Assembly: GCA_027482245.1 (NCBI GenBank)
Contig: JAIXWG010000015.1
Coordinates: 62,001 to 126,000, forward strand
Direction: 5' to 3'
Origin: Acetobacteraceae bacterium
GTDB lineage: Bacteria > Pseudomonadota > Alphaproteobacteria > Acetobacterales > Acetobacteraceae
Length of the DNA stretch: 64,000 nt
This document shows, piece by piece, positions 8,835-16,857 of this stretch; position 1 is the first letter of the stretch; the number at the start of each line of letters is the position of its first letter. Under the pieces are notes generated by a model. It had not been told where the DNA came from and did no database searches. It saw nothing but the letters and a program-made list of their open reading frames with translations. The translations under genes and the position numbers were made by a program.

Positions 8835-8957
8835 GCCTGGCCCTCCTGCGTGCCGGGACTGCAAGGCGCGGCGGCGCCCCCGGTTCCGTACAACGGGTTC
8901 CGCGCAACCCGCCCGCCCGGCCCGGCGTTGCCGCCGCCTCAGCCAGGAGGACGGGCC

Positions 8958-9233
8958 ATGGACGACAAGGACAGGATCGACGAGATGCGCGGGTCCGAGG
9001 ACGCGCTGCGCCCGACACTGCCGGGCGGCGAACGGGTGCGCCCGGGCGAGAGCGGGGAGATGGCGGACTCCGCCGGGGACAACACCGATGAGGGCACGGG
9101 CGATCCCCGCGCGGCCGGCCAGGTCGATGACCCGATCCATCCGGGAGAGGCTCAGCCGGGCGACATGGTGGAACAGGCGCAGCTGCGCGGCGGGCCGGTG
9201 GATGTCTCGCCGGATCGGGTCAGGCGGCGGTAA
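8958..9233 (+). CDS. small acidic, probably disordered protein
   Basis: This 91-residue protein is rich in Asp, Glu, Gly, Pro and Arg, without hydrophobic core segments, for example GEMADSAGDNTDEGTG. It is unlikely to fold as a compact domain and is not from a family I can name. The gene call is supported by a perfect AGGAGG seven bases before the ATG and by isolation between a divergent glucosidase and a repeat element. Similar small hydrophilic proteins are often stress-induced, but nothing here proves that. Confidence 0.65.
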   Translation: MDDKDRIDEMRGSEDALRPTLPGGERVRPGESGEMADSAGDNTDEGTGDPRAAGQVDDPIHPGEAQPGDMVEQAQLRGGPVDVSPDRVRRR

Positions 9234-9234
9234 A

Positions 9235-9293
9235 GGGGGGAGCTCCGCTCCCCCCTTGCCCCCCACGCCAGGGTCCGGCGGGACCCTGGACCG
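9235..9293. repeat. two-hairpin intergenic repeat, copy 2
   Basis: GGGGGGAGC-tcc-GCTCCCCCC (9235-9255) and CCAGGGTCC-ggcg-GGACCCTGG (9268-9289). It begins at the stop codon of the gene at 8958 and lies between two convergent genes, so it could serve as a bidirectional terminator. Confidence 0.8.
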
Positions 9294-9300
9294 CGGGGAA

Positions 9301-9564
9301 TCAGGGCGGGGCTTCGCGGACCAGCCAGCGCCAGACGCCGAAGAGGTTCAGGGCCAGCAGCACGAGGTTGGTGAGGCCGAGCTGGCTTTCCTGCTCCAAT
9401 TGCGCGGAGGCCAGCCAGCAGGCGGACCCGCCGGCCAGCAGGGCGAAGCCCCAGCCCGTCGCGCGCCGCCCCAGGTCGGCAGCGGTGGTGCCCGCCCCCG
9501 CGATGGTCAGCGCCGTCGCGCCCCACTTAAAGATGTCGGGCCAGGTCGCCCCACCGATCGCCAT
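9301..9564 (-). CDS. small membrane protein, 87 residues
   Basis: Two or three hydrophobic segments are visible (about residues 11-30, 36-52 and 63-82), ending with LVLLALNLFGVWRWLV. The last segment recalls PnuC-like or small conserved membrane proteins, but the length is too short for a transporter. The start ATG is the only good one. Function is unknown. Confidence 0.55.
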   Translation of the reverse strand: MAIGGATWPDIFKWGATALTIAGAGTTAADLGRRATGWGFALLAGGSACWLASAQLEQESQLGLTNLVLLALNLFGVWRWLVREAPP

Positions 9565-9687
9565 GCCGCCACGCCTCCGACTTGCGGGAACGCGAACGCG
9601 GCGCGGCCATGCGGCGTTGCCCGGCAGATTCGCTGAACGATCATTCAGTGAATCGCGTCGCCGGGGCCGGATTTCCAGACCGCGCCG

Positions 9688-9882
9688 TCAGGCCGGCCTG
9701 TAGCCTTCCTCCGCCACTGCGGCCGCGACCTGCGCTGGCGTCAGCACCGTCTCCGCCGTGATGGTCCCGGTCTCCAGCGCCACCGCCACGCGCGCCGTGG
9801 GGTCCAGCGCCTGGATCGCGCCGGTCACCGCCTTCACGCAATGGCCGCAGGTCATGCCCGCGACCTTGAGTTCCACCGTCAT
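9688..9882 (-). CDS. copper chaperone, heavy-metal-associated (HMA) domain protein
   Basis: This 64-residue protein is a single ferredoxin-like HMA domain with the Cu(I)-binding motif GMTCGHC near the N-terminus, as in CopZ/Atx1. It would pass Cu(I) to the P-type ATPase encoded upstream. Its ATG overlaps the stop of cueR (ATGA), so it is the third gene of the copA-cueR-chaperone operon and should be copper-induced with it. Confidence 0.9.
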   Translation of the reverse strand: MTVELKVAGMTCGHCVKAVTGAIQALDPTARVAVALETGTITAETVLTPAQVAAAVAEEGYRPA

Positions 9883-10271
9883 GCGGGCTTGCCCTCCAGT
9901 TCCTCGATGATCGGGCATTCCGGCCGGTCATCCCCGGCGCAATGCTGCGCCAGGTGGCGCAGGCTGTCAGCCACGGCCTGCAGGGATGCGGCCTTCGCCT
10001 CCAGCGCCGCCACGTGGTCGAGCGCGAGCCGCTTCACGTCCCCGCTGGCCCGCGACCGGTCGCGCCACAGGGCCAGCAGCTTGCGGATATCCTCCAGCGG
10101 GAAGGCCAGGTCCCGCGCATGGCGGATGAAGCGCAGCACGGCCACGTCCTGCGGCCCGTAGCTGCGATAGCCATTCGCCCGCCGCGTGGCCGTGACCAGG
10201 CCGATGGATTCGTAGTGCCGGATCATCTTGGCCGAGACGCCGGACCGCGCGGCCGCCTCCCCGATGTTCAT
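9879..10271 (-). CDS. cueR: Cu(I)-responsive MerR-family regulator CueR
   Basis: This 130-residue MerR-type activator has an N-terminal winged helix (MNIGEAAARSGVSAKMIRHY), a dimerisation helix, and the metal-binding pair Cys111 and Cys119 in CAGDDRPEC. The C-x7-C spacing is the signature of CueR/HmrR Cu(I) sensors. It probably binds the TTGACC promoter with long spacer upstream of copA. It is encoded between copA and the chaperone with ATGA overlaps on both sides, so it should amplify its own expression under copper stress. Confidence 0.93.
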   Translation of the reverse strand: MNIGEAAARSGVSAKMIRHYESIGLVTATRRANGYRSYGPQDVAVLRFIRHARDLAFPLEDIRKLLALWRDRSRASGDVKRLALDHVAALEAKAASLQAVADSLRHLAQHCAGDDRPECPIIEELEGKPA

Positions 10272-12700
10272 GCCGCGGGGCCGGAGGGGCGGCGCGGCGG
10301 GACGGGCGGCGTCCATCGCGACAGCAGCAGGGCGTTCGCCACCACCGAGACGGACGACAGCGCCATGGCCGCCCCCGCCACCGGCGGAGAGAGCCAGCCC
10401 GCTGCCGCCAGCGGAATGCCGAGCAGGTTGTACCCGAAGGCCCATGACAGGTTTTCCTTGAGCTTGCGATAGGTTCTGCGGGTGACGTCGAGCGTGGCCG
10501 GGACCAGCCCCGGATCGCCCCGCATGAGGGTCACGCCCGCCGCCGCGATGGCGACATCCGTCCCGGTGCCCATGGCGATGCCGAGATCCGCGGCGGCCAG
10601 CGCCGGTGCGTCATTCACGCCATCGCCCACCATGGCGACGCGATGGCCTTCCCGCCGCCAGGCGGCGACATGGCCGGCCTTGTCCTGCGGCAGCACCTCC
10701 GCCTCGACCCGCGCGATGCCGAGCCGGGCGGCGGCTTCATGCGCCGCGGCGCGGTTGTCGCCGGACAGCATCGCGACCTCCACGGCCATGCCCCGCAATG
10801 CGGAGACGGCGGCAGCGGCGCCGGGCTTGGGCGCATCCTCGAAGGCCAGCAGCGCGAGGACGCGCGGCCCGGCAGGGTCGATCAGCCAGGCGATGCTGCG
10901 GCTCTGCGCGGCCTCCACCCGGGCGGTGGTGGCCAGCACGCCGGGATCGGCGCCGGATTCCGCCAGCAGGCGGGGGCTGCCAAGCGCGAGGCGGTGGCCG
11001 GCGACGGTGCCTTCCACGCCCCTTCCGGCGAGCGCCCGGAAGGCCTGCGCGGGCTCCGGCGTGGCGCCGAAGGCCGTGAGGACGGCGCGGGCCAGCGGAT
11101 GCTCGCTGCCGGCCTGCAGCGAGGCGGCCTGGGACAGTGCCCCGGCGGGGTCCACGCCCTCCGCCGCATGCAGGCCGGCGAGGCGCGGCCGGCCTTCCGT
11201 CAGCGTGCCGGTCTTGTCGAAGGCGACGAAGGAAATGCCCTGGGCGCGCTCGATCGCCTCCGCATCGCGGATCAGGATCCCGGCGCGGGCGGCGGCGCCG
11301 GTGCCGGCCATGATGGCGGCCGGCGTGGCGAGGCCGAGCGCGCAGGGGCAGGCGATGACCAGCACGGCGACGGCATTGAGCAGCGCCGTTTCGAACCCCG
11401 CGCCCATCATCAGCCAGCCCAGCAGCGTGGCAGCGGCGATACCGATGACGACGGGGACGAAGATGGCGCTGACGCGGTCCACCAGCTTCTGCACCGGCGC
11501 GCGGCTGGCCTGCGCGGCGGCAACCAGGGCGGCCACGCGCGCCAGCGTGGTGTCGGCGCCGACGGCCGTGGCGCGCAGCACGAGCCGCCCGTCCAGCACC
11601 ACCGTGCCGGTCGCGGCCTTGTCGCCGGGGCGCTTCTCCACGGGCCGGCTTTCCCCGGTCAGGGCGCTTTCGTCGATCCCGGCCTCGCCCTGCTCGATCA
11701 CGGCATCGACGGGGATGCGCTCGCCCGGGCGGACCACGACGCGGTCGCCGAGGATGAGCGCGGCGGCCGGCACCTCATGCTCCGCGCCATCGGCATCCAG
11801 CCGCCGGGCGGTGCGGGGGCGGAGGTCGAGCAGCGCGCGGATGGCGGCCCCAGTGCCGCGCTTGGCGCGGGCTTCCAGGTACTTGCCGAGCATGACGAAG
11901 AAGATGACGACGACGGCCGCTTCGAAATACAGCGCATGGGTATGCCCGCCGCCATGCTGCACCAGCAGCCAGAGGCTCATCAGGAAGGCCGACAGCGTGC
12001 CGAGGGAGACCAGCAGGTCCATGTTGCCGGTGCGGTTGCGCAGCGCCGCCCAGCCCGCCCGGAAGAAGCGTGCGCCGAGCCAGAACTGCACCGGCGTGGC
12101 CAGCGCCAGCTGCACCCAGCCATTCGGCATCCAGTCGCGCCCGAAGGGCATGCCGACCATGCCGACCAGGAAGGGCGCGGCGAGCAACCCGGCCAGCGCC
12201 AGGTCCCGCCTCTGGCGGGAGAGCTTGGCGGCATCGGCGGCGCCATCATCCTCGGCCGTGCTGGCCAGCGCATAGCCGGCGCGGGACAGGGCGGCGGCCA
12301 GCGCCGCTTCCTCCACCCCCGCCAGGGCGCGGATGGTCGCCTGGTCCGACGCCAGGTTCACGGAGACGGAGAGCACGCCCGGCACCTTCCCCAGCGCGCG
12401 TTCCACGCGGCCGGCGCAGCTGGCGCAGGTCATGCCCTCGATGCCGATCGTCCGTTCCTGCTCCGGCACCTCGTAGCCGGCGGCGCGGATCGCCTCGGCC
12501 AGCGCCGCGGGGGGCGCGGTGCCGGCGACGGTCGCGGTTTCGGAGGCCAGGTTGACGCTGGCGGAGACCACCCCGGGCACCTTCGCCAGCGCACGCTCCA
12601 CCCGCCCGGCGCAGCTGGCGCAGGTCATCCCCTCCACGGGGAGGGAGAGGGTGGGTGCGGGCGCGAGGGGGGCCTCGGGCATCGGGGACTTCTGTTCCAT
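10268..12700 (-). CDS. copA: Cu(I)-exporting P1B-type ATPase CopA
   Basis: An 810-residue inner-membrane ATPase that exports Cu(I). Two N-terminal HMA domains each carry GMTCASCAGRVERAL (about residues 20-85 and 88-155). The membrane CPC motif (ACPCALG) is near residue 450, the phosphorylated Asp lies in FDKTGT near 495, SEHPLAR gives the P1B HP motif, and GDGVNDAPAL is the hinge. The start ATG at 12700 gives the usual short leader before HMA1. It is the first gene of the copper operon and lies just downstream of a CueR-type operator. Confidence 0.96.
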   Translation of the reverse strand: MEQKSPMPEAPLAPAPTLSLPVEGMTCASCAGRVERALAKVPGVVSASVNLASETATVAGTAPPAALAEAIRAAGYEVPEQERTIGIEGMTCASCAGRVERALGKVPGVLSVSVNLASDQATIRALAGVEEAALAAALSRAGYALASTAEDDGAADAAKLSRQRRDLALAGLLAAPFLVGMVGMPFGRDWMPNGWVQLALATPVQFWLGARFFRAGWAALRNRTGNMDLLVSLGTLSAFLMSLWLLVQHGGGHTHALYFEAAVVVIFFVMLGKYLEARAKRGTGAAIRALLDLRPRTARRLDADGAEHEVPAAALILGDRVVVRPGERIPVDAVIEQGEAGIDESALTGESRPVEKRPGDKAATGTVVLDGRLVLRATAVGADTTLARVAALVAAAQASRAPVQKLVDRVSAIFVPVVIGIAAATLLGWLMMGAGFETALLNAVAVLVIACPCALGLATPAAIMAGTGAAARAGILIRDAEAIERAQGISFVAFDKTGTLTEGRPRLAGLHAAEGVDPAGALSQAASLQAGSEHPLARAVLTAFGATPEPAQAFRALAGRGVEGTVAGHRLALGSPRLLAESGADPGVLATTARVEAAQSRSIAWLIDPAGPRVLALLAFEDAPKPGAAAAVSALRGMAVEVAMLSGDNRAAAHEAAARLGIARVEAEVLPQDKAGHVAAWRREGHRVAMVGDGVNDAPALAAADLGIAMGTGTDVAIAAAGVTLMRGDPGLVPATLDVTRRTYRKLKENLSWAFGYNLLGIPLAAAGWLSPPVAGAAMALSSVSVVANALLLSRWTPPVPPRRPSGPAA

Positions 12701-12710
12701 GAGGGCGGAG

Positions 12711-12738
12711 ATGGGGTCTCCCACAATGGGAGGGTCAA
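12711..12738 (-). promoter_or_regulatory. CueR-type promoter/operator of the copper operon
   Basis: On the minus strand, -35 TTGACC (12733-12738) is followed by the inverted repeat CTCCCA-ttg-TGGGAG (12718-12732), giving an elongated spacer of about 19 bp as in MerR-family promoters. The -10 is weak. The position, just ahead of copA with cueR in the same operon, fits copper-inducible autoregulation. Confidence 0.6.
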
Positions 12739-12797
12739 CCACCTCGCCCCGATATTCCCGAGATTGACCGGGCTGGAAGGACCGCGCCTTGATCCAT

Positions 12798-12842
12798 CTC
12801 ATACCGGCCGCCGCTTGCAGCGGCGGCCGGTATGAGTTTTTT
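12798..12842 (+). terminator. very strong hairpin followed by six T
   Basis: A perfect 18-bp stem (arms at 12798-12815 and 12819-12836, starting CTCATACCGG and ending CCGGTATGAG) closes a 3-base loop and is followed by TTTTTT on the plus strand. No plus-strand gene ends here. It would stop antisense transcription leaving copA and insulate the protease gene. Confidence 0.7.
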
Positions 12843-12845
12843 GGC

Positions 12846-12938
12846 GCCCTCAAGTGCCGGGCGGCCGCATTCGCTGCCTTGGCTCGCCGCACTTGCGGCG
12901 GGCGCCGTTCGGCGCCTCGGCCGGCCTTGCCGGCCGCA
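12846..12938 (-). repeat. multi-hairpin AGCCAAG element, copy A (reverse orientation)
   Basis: Read on the minus strand this is a chain of short hairpins: CCGGC-aa-GGCCGG, GGCGCC-gaac-GGCGCC and CCGC-aagt-GCGG. They are followed by the spacer AGCCAAG, another GC-rich hairpin, and CTTGAGGGC. It is the same arrangement as the copies at 15679, 33697 and 48766. Confidence 0.65.
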
Positions 12939-13026
12939 GGGGGTTCCGGCGTGTCGCGGGGATGGTCCTGCCGATAGGTCCGGGGCCGTTGACGCGGCCG
13001 GGGCGGCGCCCGACATGGGCGGCGCC

Positions 13027-14034
13027 ATGCGCAACATTTCCCTCGCGATCCTGCTTTCCCTCGGCCTGGCCGCCCCCGCGGCGGCCCAGGCACCGGCGCC
13101 GCCTCAGGCCGAGCCGGTCCGCATCGTGAACCGCACGGGGCAGGAGGCGACGGCGCTGCACGCCGTGCGCAGCGGCCGGCCGGACTGGGGCAGCAACCTG
13201 CTGAACCGCGGGCCGCTGCCGGCCAACGCCGCCTTCGCGCTGCGGGTGAACCAGGATGCAGGCTGCCGCTTCGACATCCGGATGGTGCTGGCCGATGGCC
13301 GGGAAGGGCTGCTGCGGGACCGCGACATCTGCGCGGAGACGCGGATCGAGATCGCGACCGCCGCCGCGCCCCTGCCCCCGGTGGCGCAGGCCAGGCCGAA
13401 CCAGAATGCGCGGCGCGTGAGTTCGGGGACCGGCTTCGTCATCGCGCCGGACCGGGTGCTGACCAACCACCACGTCATCGATGGCTGCGGCCGCATCCTG
13501 GCCCGCACCTCGGATGGCCGCTGGCTGGCCGCGACTGTGCAGGGGCAGGCGGATGCGCGGCTGGACCTGGCGCTGCTGTCGGTGCCGGGGAACCCGGGGC
13601 CGACCCTCGCCTTCCGCGGCGCGCCCGCCATACGGCGGGGGGAGAGCGTGGTGGCCTACGGCTTCCCGCTGAGCGGCCTTCTCTCCTCCGACCCCAAGCT
13701 GACGCGGGGCGAGATCAATGCGCTGGGCGGCATCGCCAATGACCAGACGCGCTTCCAGATCAGCGCGGAGGTGCAGCCCGGCAATTCCGGCGGGCCGCTG
13801 CTGGACATGCAGGGCAACGTGGTCGGCGTCGTCGTCGCGAAGCTCGACAACCGCCGCGTCCAGAACGTGGACAACGTGAACTTCGCGGTGAAGGGCGACG
13901 CCGCGCAGGCCTTCCTGCGGCGGCTGAACCAGGAATTCCGCACGGCGGAGAGCCGGGGCGCCGATCGCAGCGCCGCCGATGTCGGCGACATCGCCCACCG
14001 CGCCACGGTCATGCTGCGGTGTGAGCCCGCGTAG
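13027..14034 (+). CDS. exported trypsin-like serine protease
   Basis: This 335-residue protein begins with a signal peptide (MRNISLAILLSLGLAAPAAA, then AQ). An N-terminal domain of about 100 residues contains two cysteines. The trypsin-like domain shows the catalytic His in TNHHVIDGC, Asp in ARLDLALLSV and Ser in PGNSGGPLL, with GTGFVIAPD at its start. It is DegP-like in fold but lacks PDZ domains and so is probably periplasmic. A start 12 bases upstream (13015) is also possible. No operon partner is evident. Confidence 0.87.
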   Translation: MRNISLAILLSLGLAAPAAAQAPAPPQAEPVRIVNRTGQEATALHAVRSGRPDWGSNLLNRGPLPANAAFALRVNQDAGCRFDIRMVLADGREGLLRDRDICAETRIEIATAAAPLPPVAQARPNQNARRVSSGTGFVIAPDRVLTNHHVIDGCGRILARTSDGRWLAATVQGQADARLDLALLSVPGNPGPTLAFRGAPAIRRGESVVAYGFPLSGLLSSDPKLTRGEINALGGIANDQTRFQISAEVQPGNSGGPLLDMQGNVVGVVVAKLDNRRVQNVDNVNFAVKGDAAQAFLRRLNQEFRTAESRGADRSAADVGDIAHRATVMLRCEPA

Positions 14035-14037
14035 CGC

Positions 14038-14715
14038 TCAGGCGTCGCCTTCCGCCGGGATCTCCACCCAGGCCCTGAACGCGTCCGACGCCTGGACCTC
14101 GCCCCGCGCGATCAGCCCGCGCCACAGCCCCGCGGCGTGCACCACGTTGGGCAGGCCGGCGGGCTGCACCGTCAGGCAGATCGCCTCCGCCATCCAGCTT
14201 TCCGCGACGCCCGCCGCGTAGGCGGCGCGAAGGTAGCGCTGCACCCCCGTGGAATCGCGCCGCGCGGTGCAGGCGGCCAGCAACGCGAGGGCCCGGCGGG
14301 CGGCGGTGAGCGTGGGTGTCAGCGCGTCGAGCGCCGCCGCCTCCGCCGCCGCGGCGTCCCAGCCCGGCAGCTGCCCGGCCCAGCCCTCGGCCGCGAAGTC
14401 GAAGCGGGATCGCGCGGCGGCGAAGCCGGCGATCCGTAGCGCGGCCTCCACACCCTCGATCCCGCCGCCCGCTTCCCGGTAGCGGCGGACGTGGTGGCGG
14501 GCCGTCGCGCTGCCGACCACCGCCGTGATGACCAACCAGAGGAACTCCTTCTCCTCCGCCGGCAGGGCCACGGGCTGCAAGGCGAGGCGGCCATAGGCGG
14601 CCTCATAGGCTTCCGCGAAATCGGGGGAGAGCAGGCGGAACAGGCCGTGATGCGGCAGCAGGTAGCCGCGCTTCGCCCGCGCCGCCTGCAGCCCCGCGCG
14701 GAAGGCGTCGCTCAT
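14038..14715 (-). CDS. carboxymuconolactone decarboxylase/AhpD-like protein
   Basis: This 225-residue all-helical protein has the general shape of an AhpD/CMD-like fold, duplicated here. The segment EFLWLVITAVVGSATARHHV lies where AhpD enzymes carry EX..CXXC, but the cysteines are missing, so a thiol-dependent peroxidase role is unlikely. The ATG overlaps the stop of the ABC binding-protein gene (ATGA), so they are co-translated. A role in the same catabolic block is inferred from position only. Confidence 0.6.
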   Translation of the reverse strand: MSDAFRAGLQAARAKRGYLLPHHGLFRLLSPDFAEAYEAAYGRLALQPVALPAEEKEFLWLVITAVVGSATARHHVRRYREAGGGIEGVEAALRIAGFAAARSRFDFAAEGWAGQLPGWDAAAAEAAALDALTPTLTAARRALALLAACTARRDSTGVQRYLRAAYAAGVAESWMAEAICLTVQPAGLPNVVHAAGLWRGLIARGEVQASDAFRAWVEIPAEGDA

Positions 14716-15614
14716 CCGAAGGCCTGCGCGCGGATGGTGGGATCGAGGTAGCGCGCGGGATCGGTGAGCGGCCTGCCGGTGAAGTGGCTGCGCAGCCGCA
14801 GCACGGTGCGCAGGCCCTCGTCGCTGATCGACTGATCGCGGATGATGCCGCGGGCGGGATCGAGCAGCGCAGTCACGGCCCGCGCGGCGACGGGCGGTGG
14901 CATCTTCGCGTTCTCGACGAGGATCGCGGCGGCCTCCGCGTGGTCCGTATCCAGCAGCGCCAGCGTCTCCCGGAACGCACGCGCGAAGGCGACCAGCCCA
15001 GCGCGCTTTTCCGCCAGCACGCCACGCCGCGAAGCCGCGACGATGCCCTGGTAGGGGCCGATGACGTCCTGCGCGCGCGCCAGACGACGGAAACCCTTGG
15101 CCTCGGCGGCCAGGTCGAGCGGCGTGTTCAGCAAAGTCGCTTCCTGCGCGCCTTCCACCAGCGCGGCCAGGCGCTGCGCGCCGCCGCCGACGGCGACCCA
15201 CTCCACCGCCTCGGCCACGCCGGCGCGGCCCAGCATGTCCCGCAGCACGAAGGCGAAGCCGGTGGTCATGGCATCGACCGCGACGCGCCTGCCGCGCAGC
15301 GCGGCGAGGTCCGCGACATCGGGCGCCGCCATGACGTTCAGCATGCCGTCATCGATGCCGAGCCAGGCGATGAAGTCGGCGGGGCCGGGGAGTTCGACCT
15401 CCCCCTGCCCCTCGTCATAGGCGACGATGTTGTCCACCGCCGTCAGCGCCAGGTCGAAGCGGCCGGCGTAAAGGTCGCTCGCCATCGCCTTGGAGTTCGG
15501 TGTCAGCGACAGCGCAATCTCCAGCCCGTGGCGCGCGAAGACGCCATGCTTCGTGCCCGCCCAGAGCGCGAGGTTGGAGGCGCCGGCGAAGGCGACGACG
15601 TTCAAGGTCTGCAT
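14712..15614 (-). CDS. ABC transporter substrate-binding protein, NMT1/SsuA-like
   Basis: This 300-residue periplasmic-binding-protein fold begins with TLNVVAFAGASNLALWAG, characteristic of NMT1/THI5-like and SsuA proteins that bind sulfonates, pyrimidines or aromatic acids. No clear signal peptide is visible, which is unusual for such a protein. A GTG six bases upstream (15620) would not add one. No permease or ATPase gene is adjacent. The ATG sits about 10 bases downstream of a terminator-like hairpin with a T-run, so expression may be attenuated. Confidence 0.75.
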   Translation of the reverse strand: MQTLNVVAFAGASNLALWAGTKHGVFARHGLEIALSLTPNSKAMASDLYAGRFDLALTAVDNIVAYDEGQGEVELPGPADFIAWLGIDDGMLNVMAAPDVADLAALRGRRVAVDAMTTGFAFVLRDMLGRAGVAEAVEWVAVGGGAQRLAALVEGAQEATLLNTPLDLAAEAKGFRRLARAQDVIGPYQGIVAASRRGVLAEKRAGLVAFARAFRETLALLDTDHAEAAAILVENAKMPPPVAARAVTALLDPARGIIRDQSISDEGLRTVLRLRSHFTGRPLTDPARYLDPTIRAQAFG

Positions 15615-15623
15615 GGTCACCCC

Positions 15624-15658
15624 AAAGAAAAAGGCAGGGATGCGGGTGCATCCCTGCC
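15624..15658 (-). terminator. Rho-independent terminator/attenuator immediately before a start codon
   Basis: On the minus strand an 11-bp perfect stem (GGCAGGGATGC/GCATCCCTGCC) with a 4-base loop is followed by TTTTTCTTT. The T-run ends only about 10 bases before the ATG at 15614. It could end transcripts from the tctC operon or act as an attenuator for the binding-protein gene. Confidence 0.75.
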
Positions 15659-15678
15659 CGTGTCATGACTTGAGACGG

Positions 15679-15815
15679 GCGGCCGCCCATGGCGGCCGAG
15701 GCCGCGACGGGTGCCCATGTGCGTTGCTGCGCAACGCTCATGGGGTCCCGGAACGCGGCCCGCCGGCAGTCCGGCGAGCCAAGGCCGCGGATGCGGCCGC
15801 CCGGCGCTTGAGGGC
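15679..15815 (+). repeat. multi-hairpin AGCCAAG element, copy B
   Basis: Contains GGCCGCC-cat-GGCGGCC, an extra stem around GCGTTGCTGCGCAACGC, CGCCGG-cagt-CCGGCG, then AGCCAAG, GGCCGC-ggat-GCGGCC and the end CCCGGCGCTTGAGGGC. It abuts the stop codon of the tctC-like gene. It is the longest of the four copies because of the extra stem. Confidence 0.65.
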
Positions 15816-15816
15816 A

Positions 15817-16803
15817 TCAATCAGCAAATTGCCCGGCGGCCTGCAGGATCGGGCGCCAGCGCGCGATCTCCGCGATCAAATGCGCGCGGTGCACGTCGGG
15901 GTTCTGGCGCTCCACCGGCTCCGGCGGGCTGCCGAGTTCGTTCATTCGGGCGACGACGCGCGGATCAGCCAGCGCCGCGCGCAGCGCCTGGTTGAGGCGC
16001 ATGACGATCGGCGCGGGCGTGCCCTTCGGCGCGTAGATGCCGTGCCAGATGCCGATCTCGAAGCCCGGCAGGCCCGCCTGGCCCGCGGTCGGGATGCCGG
16101 GCAGCTGCGCCATCGGCTCCGCCGTCGTCACCGCCAGGCCGCGCACGCGCCCGCTGGTGACGAAGGAGGAGGCGGAGGTGGTCTGGTCGCAATAGATGTC
16201 GAGGCGGTCCGCCATCAGCTCCGGATAGATCGGGCCGGAGCCGGTGTAGGAGACGGTGGTGAAGCGCACGCCGAGGCTCGCCTGGAACAGCGTGCCGCAG
16301 AGCTGGCTGGCGGAGCCGAGGCCGGCATTGGCGAGGTTCACCGCCTCGCCGCGTTCGCGCACCAGGCGGATCATCTCCGCGAAGTTCGTCACCGGCAGGC
16401 CGGGGCGGGAGAGCCAGACCATCGGCGTCGCCGTCACCAGGCCGATCGTCTCGAAGGCCGTGACGGGGTCGTAGGGCAGGCGGCGATAGAGGGTCGGCGC
16501 GGTGGCGATGCCGATGTTGTGCAGCAGGATGGTATAGCCATCCGGCGCCGCGGCGGCGACGCGTGCCGTGCCGGTGGTGCCGCCCGCGCCGCCGACATTC
16601 TGCGCCAGCACATTCTGGCCGAGGTCGCGGCCCATCGCTTCCGCCACCATGCGGCCGACCACGTCGGTCGGCCCGCCGGGGGCGAAGGGGATCACCATGG
16701 TGATCGGGCGGTCGGGCCAGCTCTGCGCCTGCGCCGCGCCGCCGAGCATCGGCAGGGCCAGCGCGGCGGCCGCCAGCAGGCGGCGCGTCGTCCTCATCAT
16801 CAT
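15817..16803 (-). CDS. tripartite tricarboxylate transporter substrate-binding protein (TctC/Bug family)
   Basis: This 328-residue exported protein has a signal peptide ending near GGAAQAQ. Bug signatures follow: WPDRPITMVIPFAPGG near the N-terminus and APDGYTILLHN in the middle. Bug proteins bind carboxylates and feed TctAB permeases, which are often encoded elsewhere; none is present here. The first of three consecutive ATGs (16803) has GGAGG ten bases upstream. It is the last gene of the minus-strand catabolic operon, 54 bases after the SDR gene, and could import the operon's substrate. Confidence 0.9.
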   Translation of the reverse strand: MMMRTTRRLLAAAALALPMLGGAAQAQSWPDRPITMVIPFAPGGPTDVVGRMVAEAMGRDLGQNVLAQNVGGAGGTTGTARVAAAAPDGYTILLHNIGIATAPTLYRRLPYDPVTAFETIGLVTATPMVWLSRPGLPVTNFAEMIRLVRERGEAVNLANAGLGSASQLCGTLFQASLGVRFTTVSYTGSGPIYPELMADRLDIYCDQTTSASSFVTSGRVRGLAVTTAEPMAQLPGIPTAGQAGLPGFEIGIWHGIYAPKGTPAPIVMRLNQALRAALADPRVVARMNELGSPPEPVERQNPDVHRAHLIAEIARWRPILQAAGQFAD

Positions 16804-16857
16804 GGTTCGTTGTCCTCCGTTATGATTACGCGAATCCGTCAGCGTTACGCGAAGGCG

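Noticed and set aside
7062..9233. 723-residue plus-strand open frame
   Set aside because: Antisense of the GH13 gene running into the real small gene at 8958 in the same frame; only the last 91 residues are credible.
15660..15816. Possible TPP or other riboswitch before the NMT1/THI5-like gene
   Set aside because: No conserved TPP motifs are visible; the structure is explained by repeat copy B plus a terminator.
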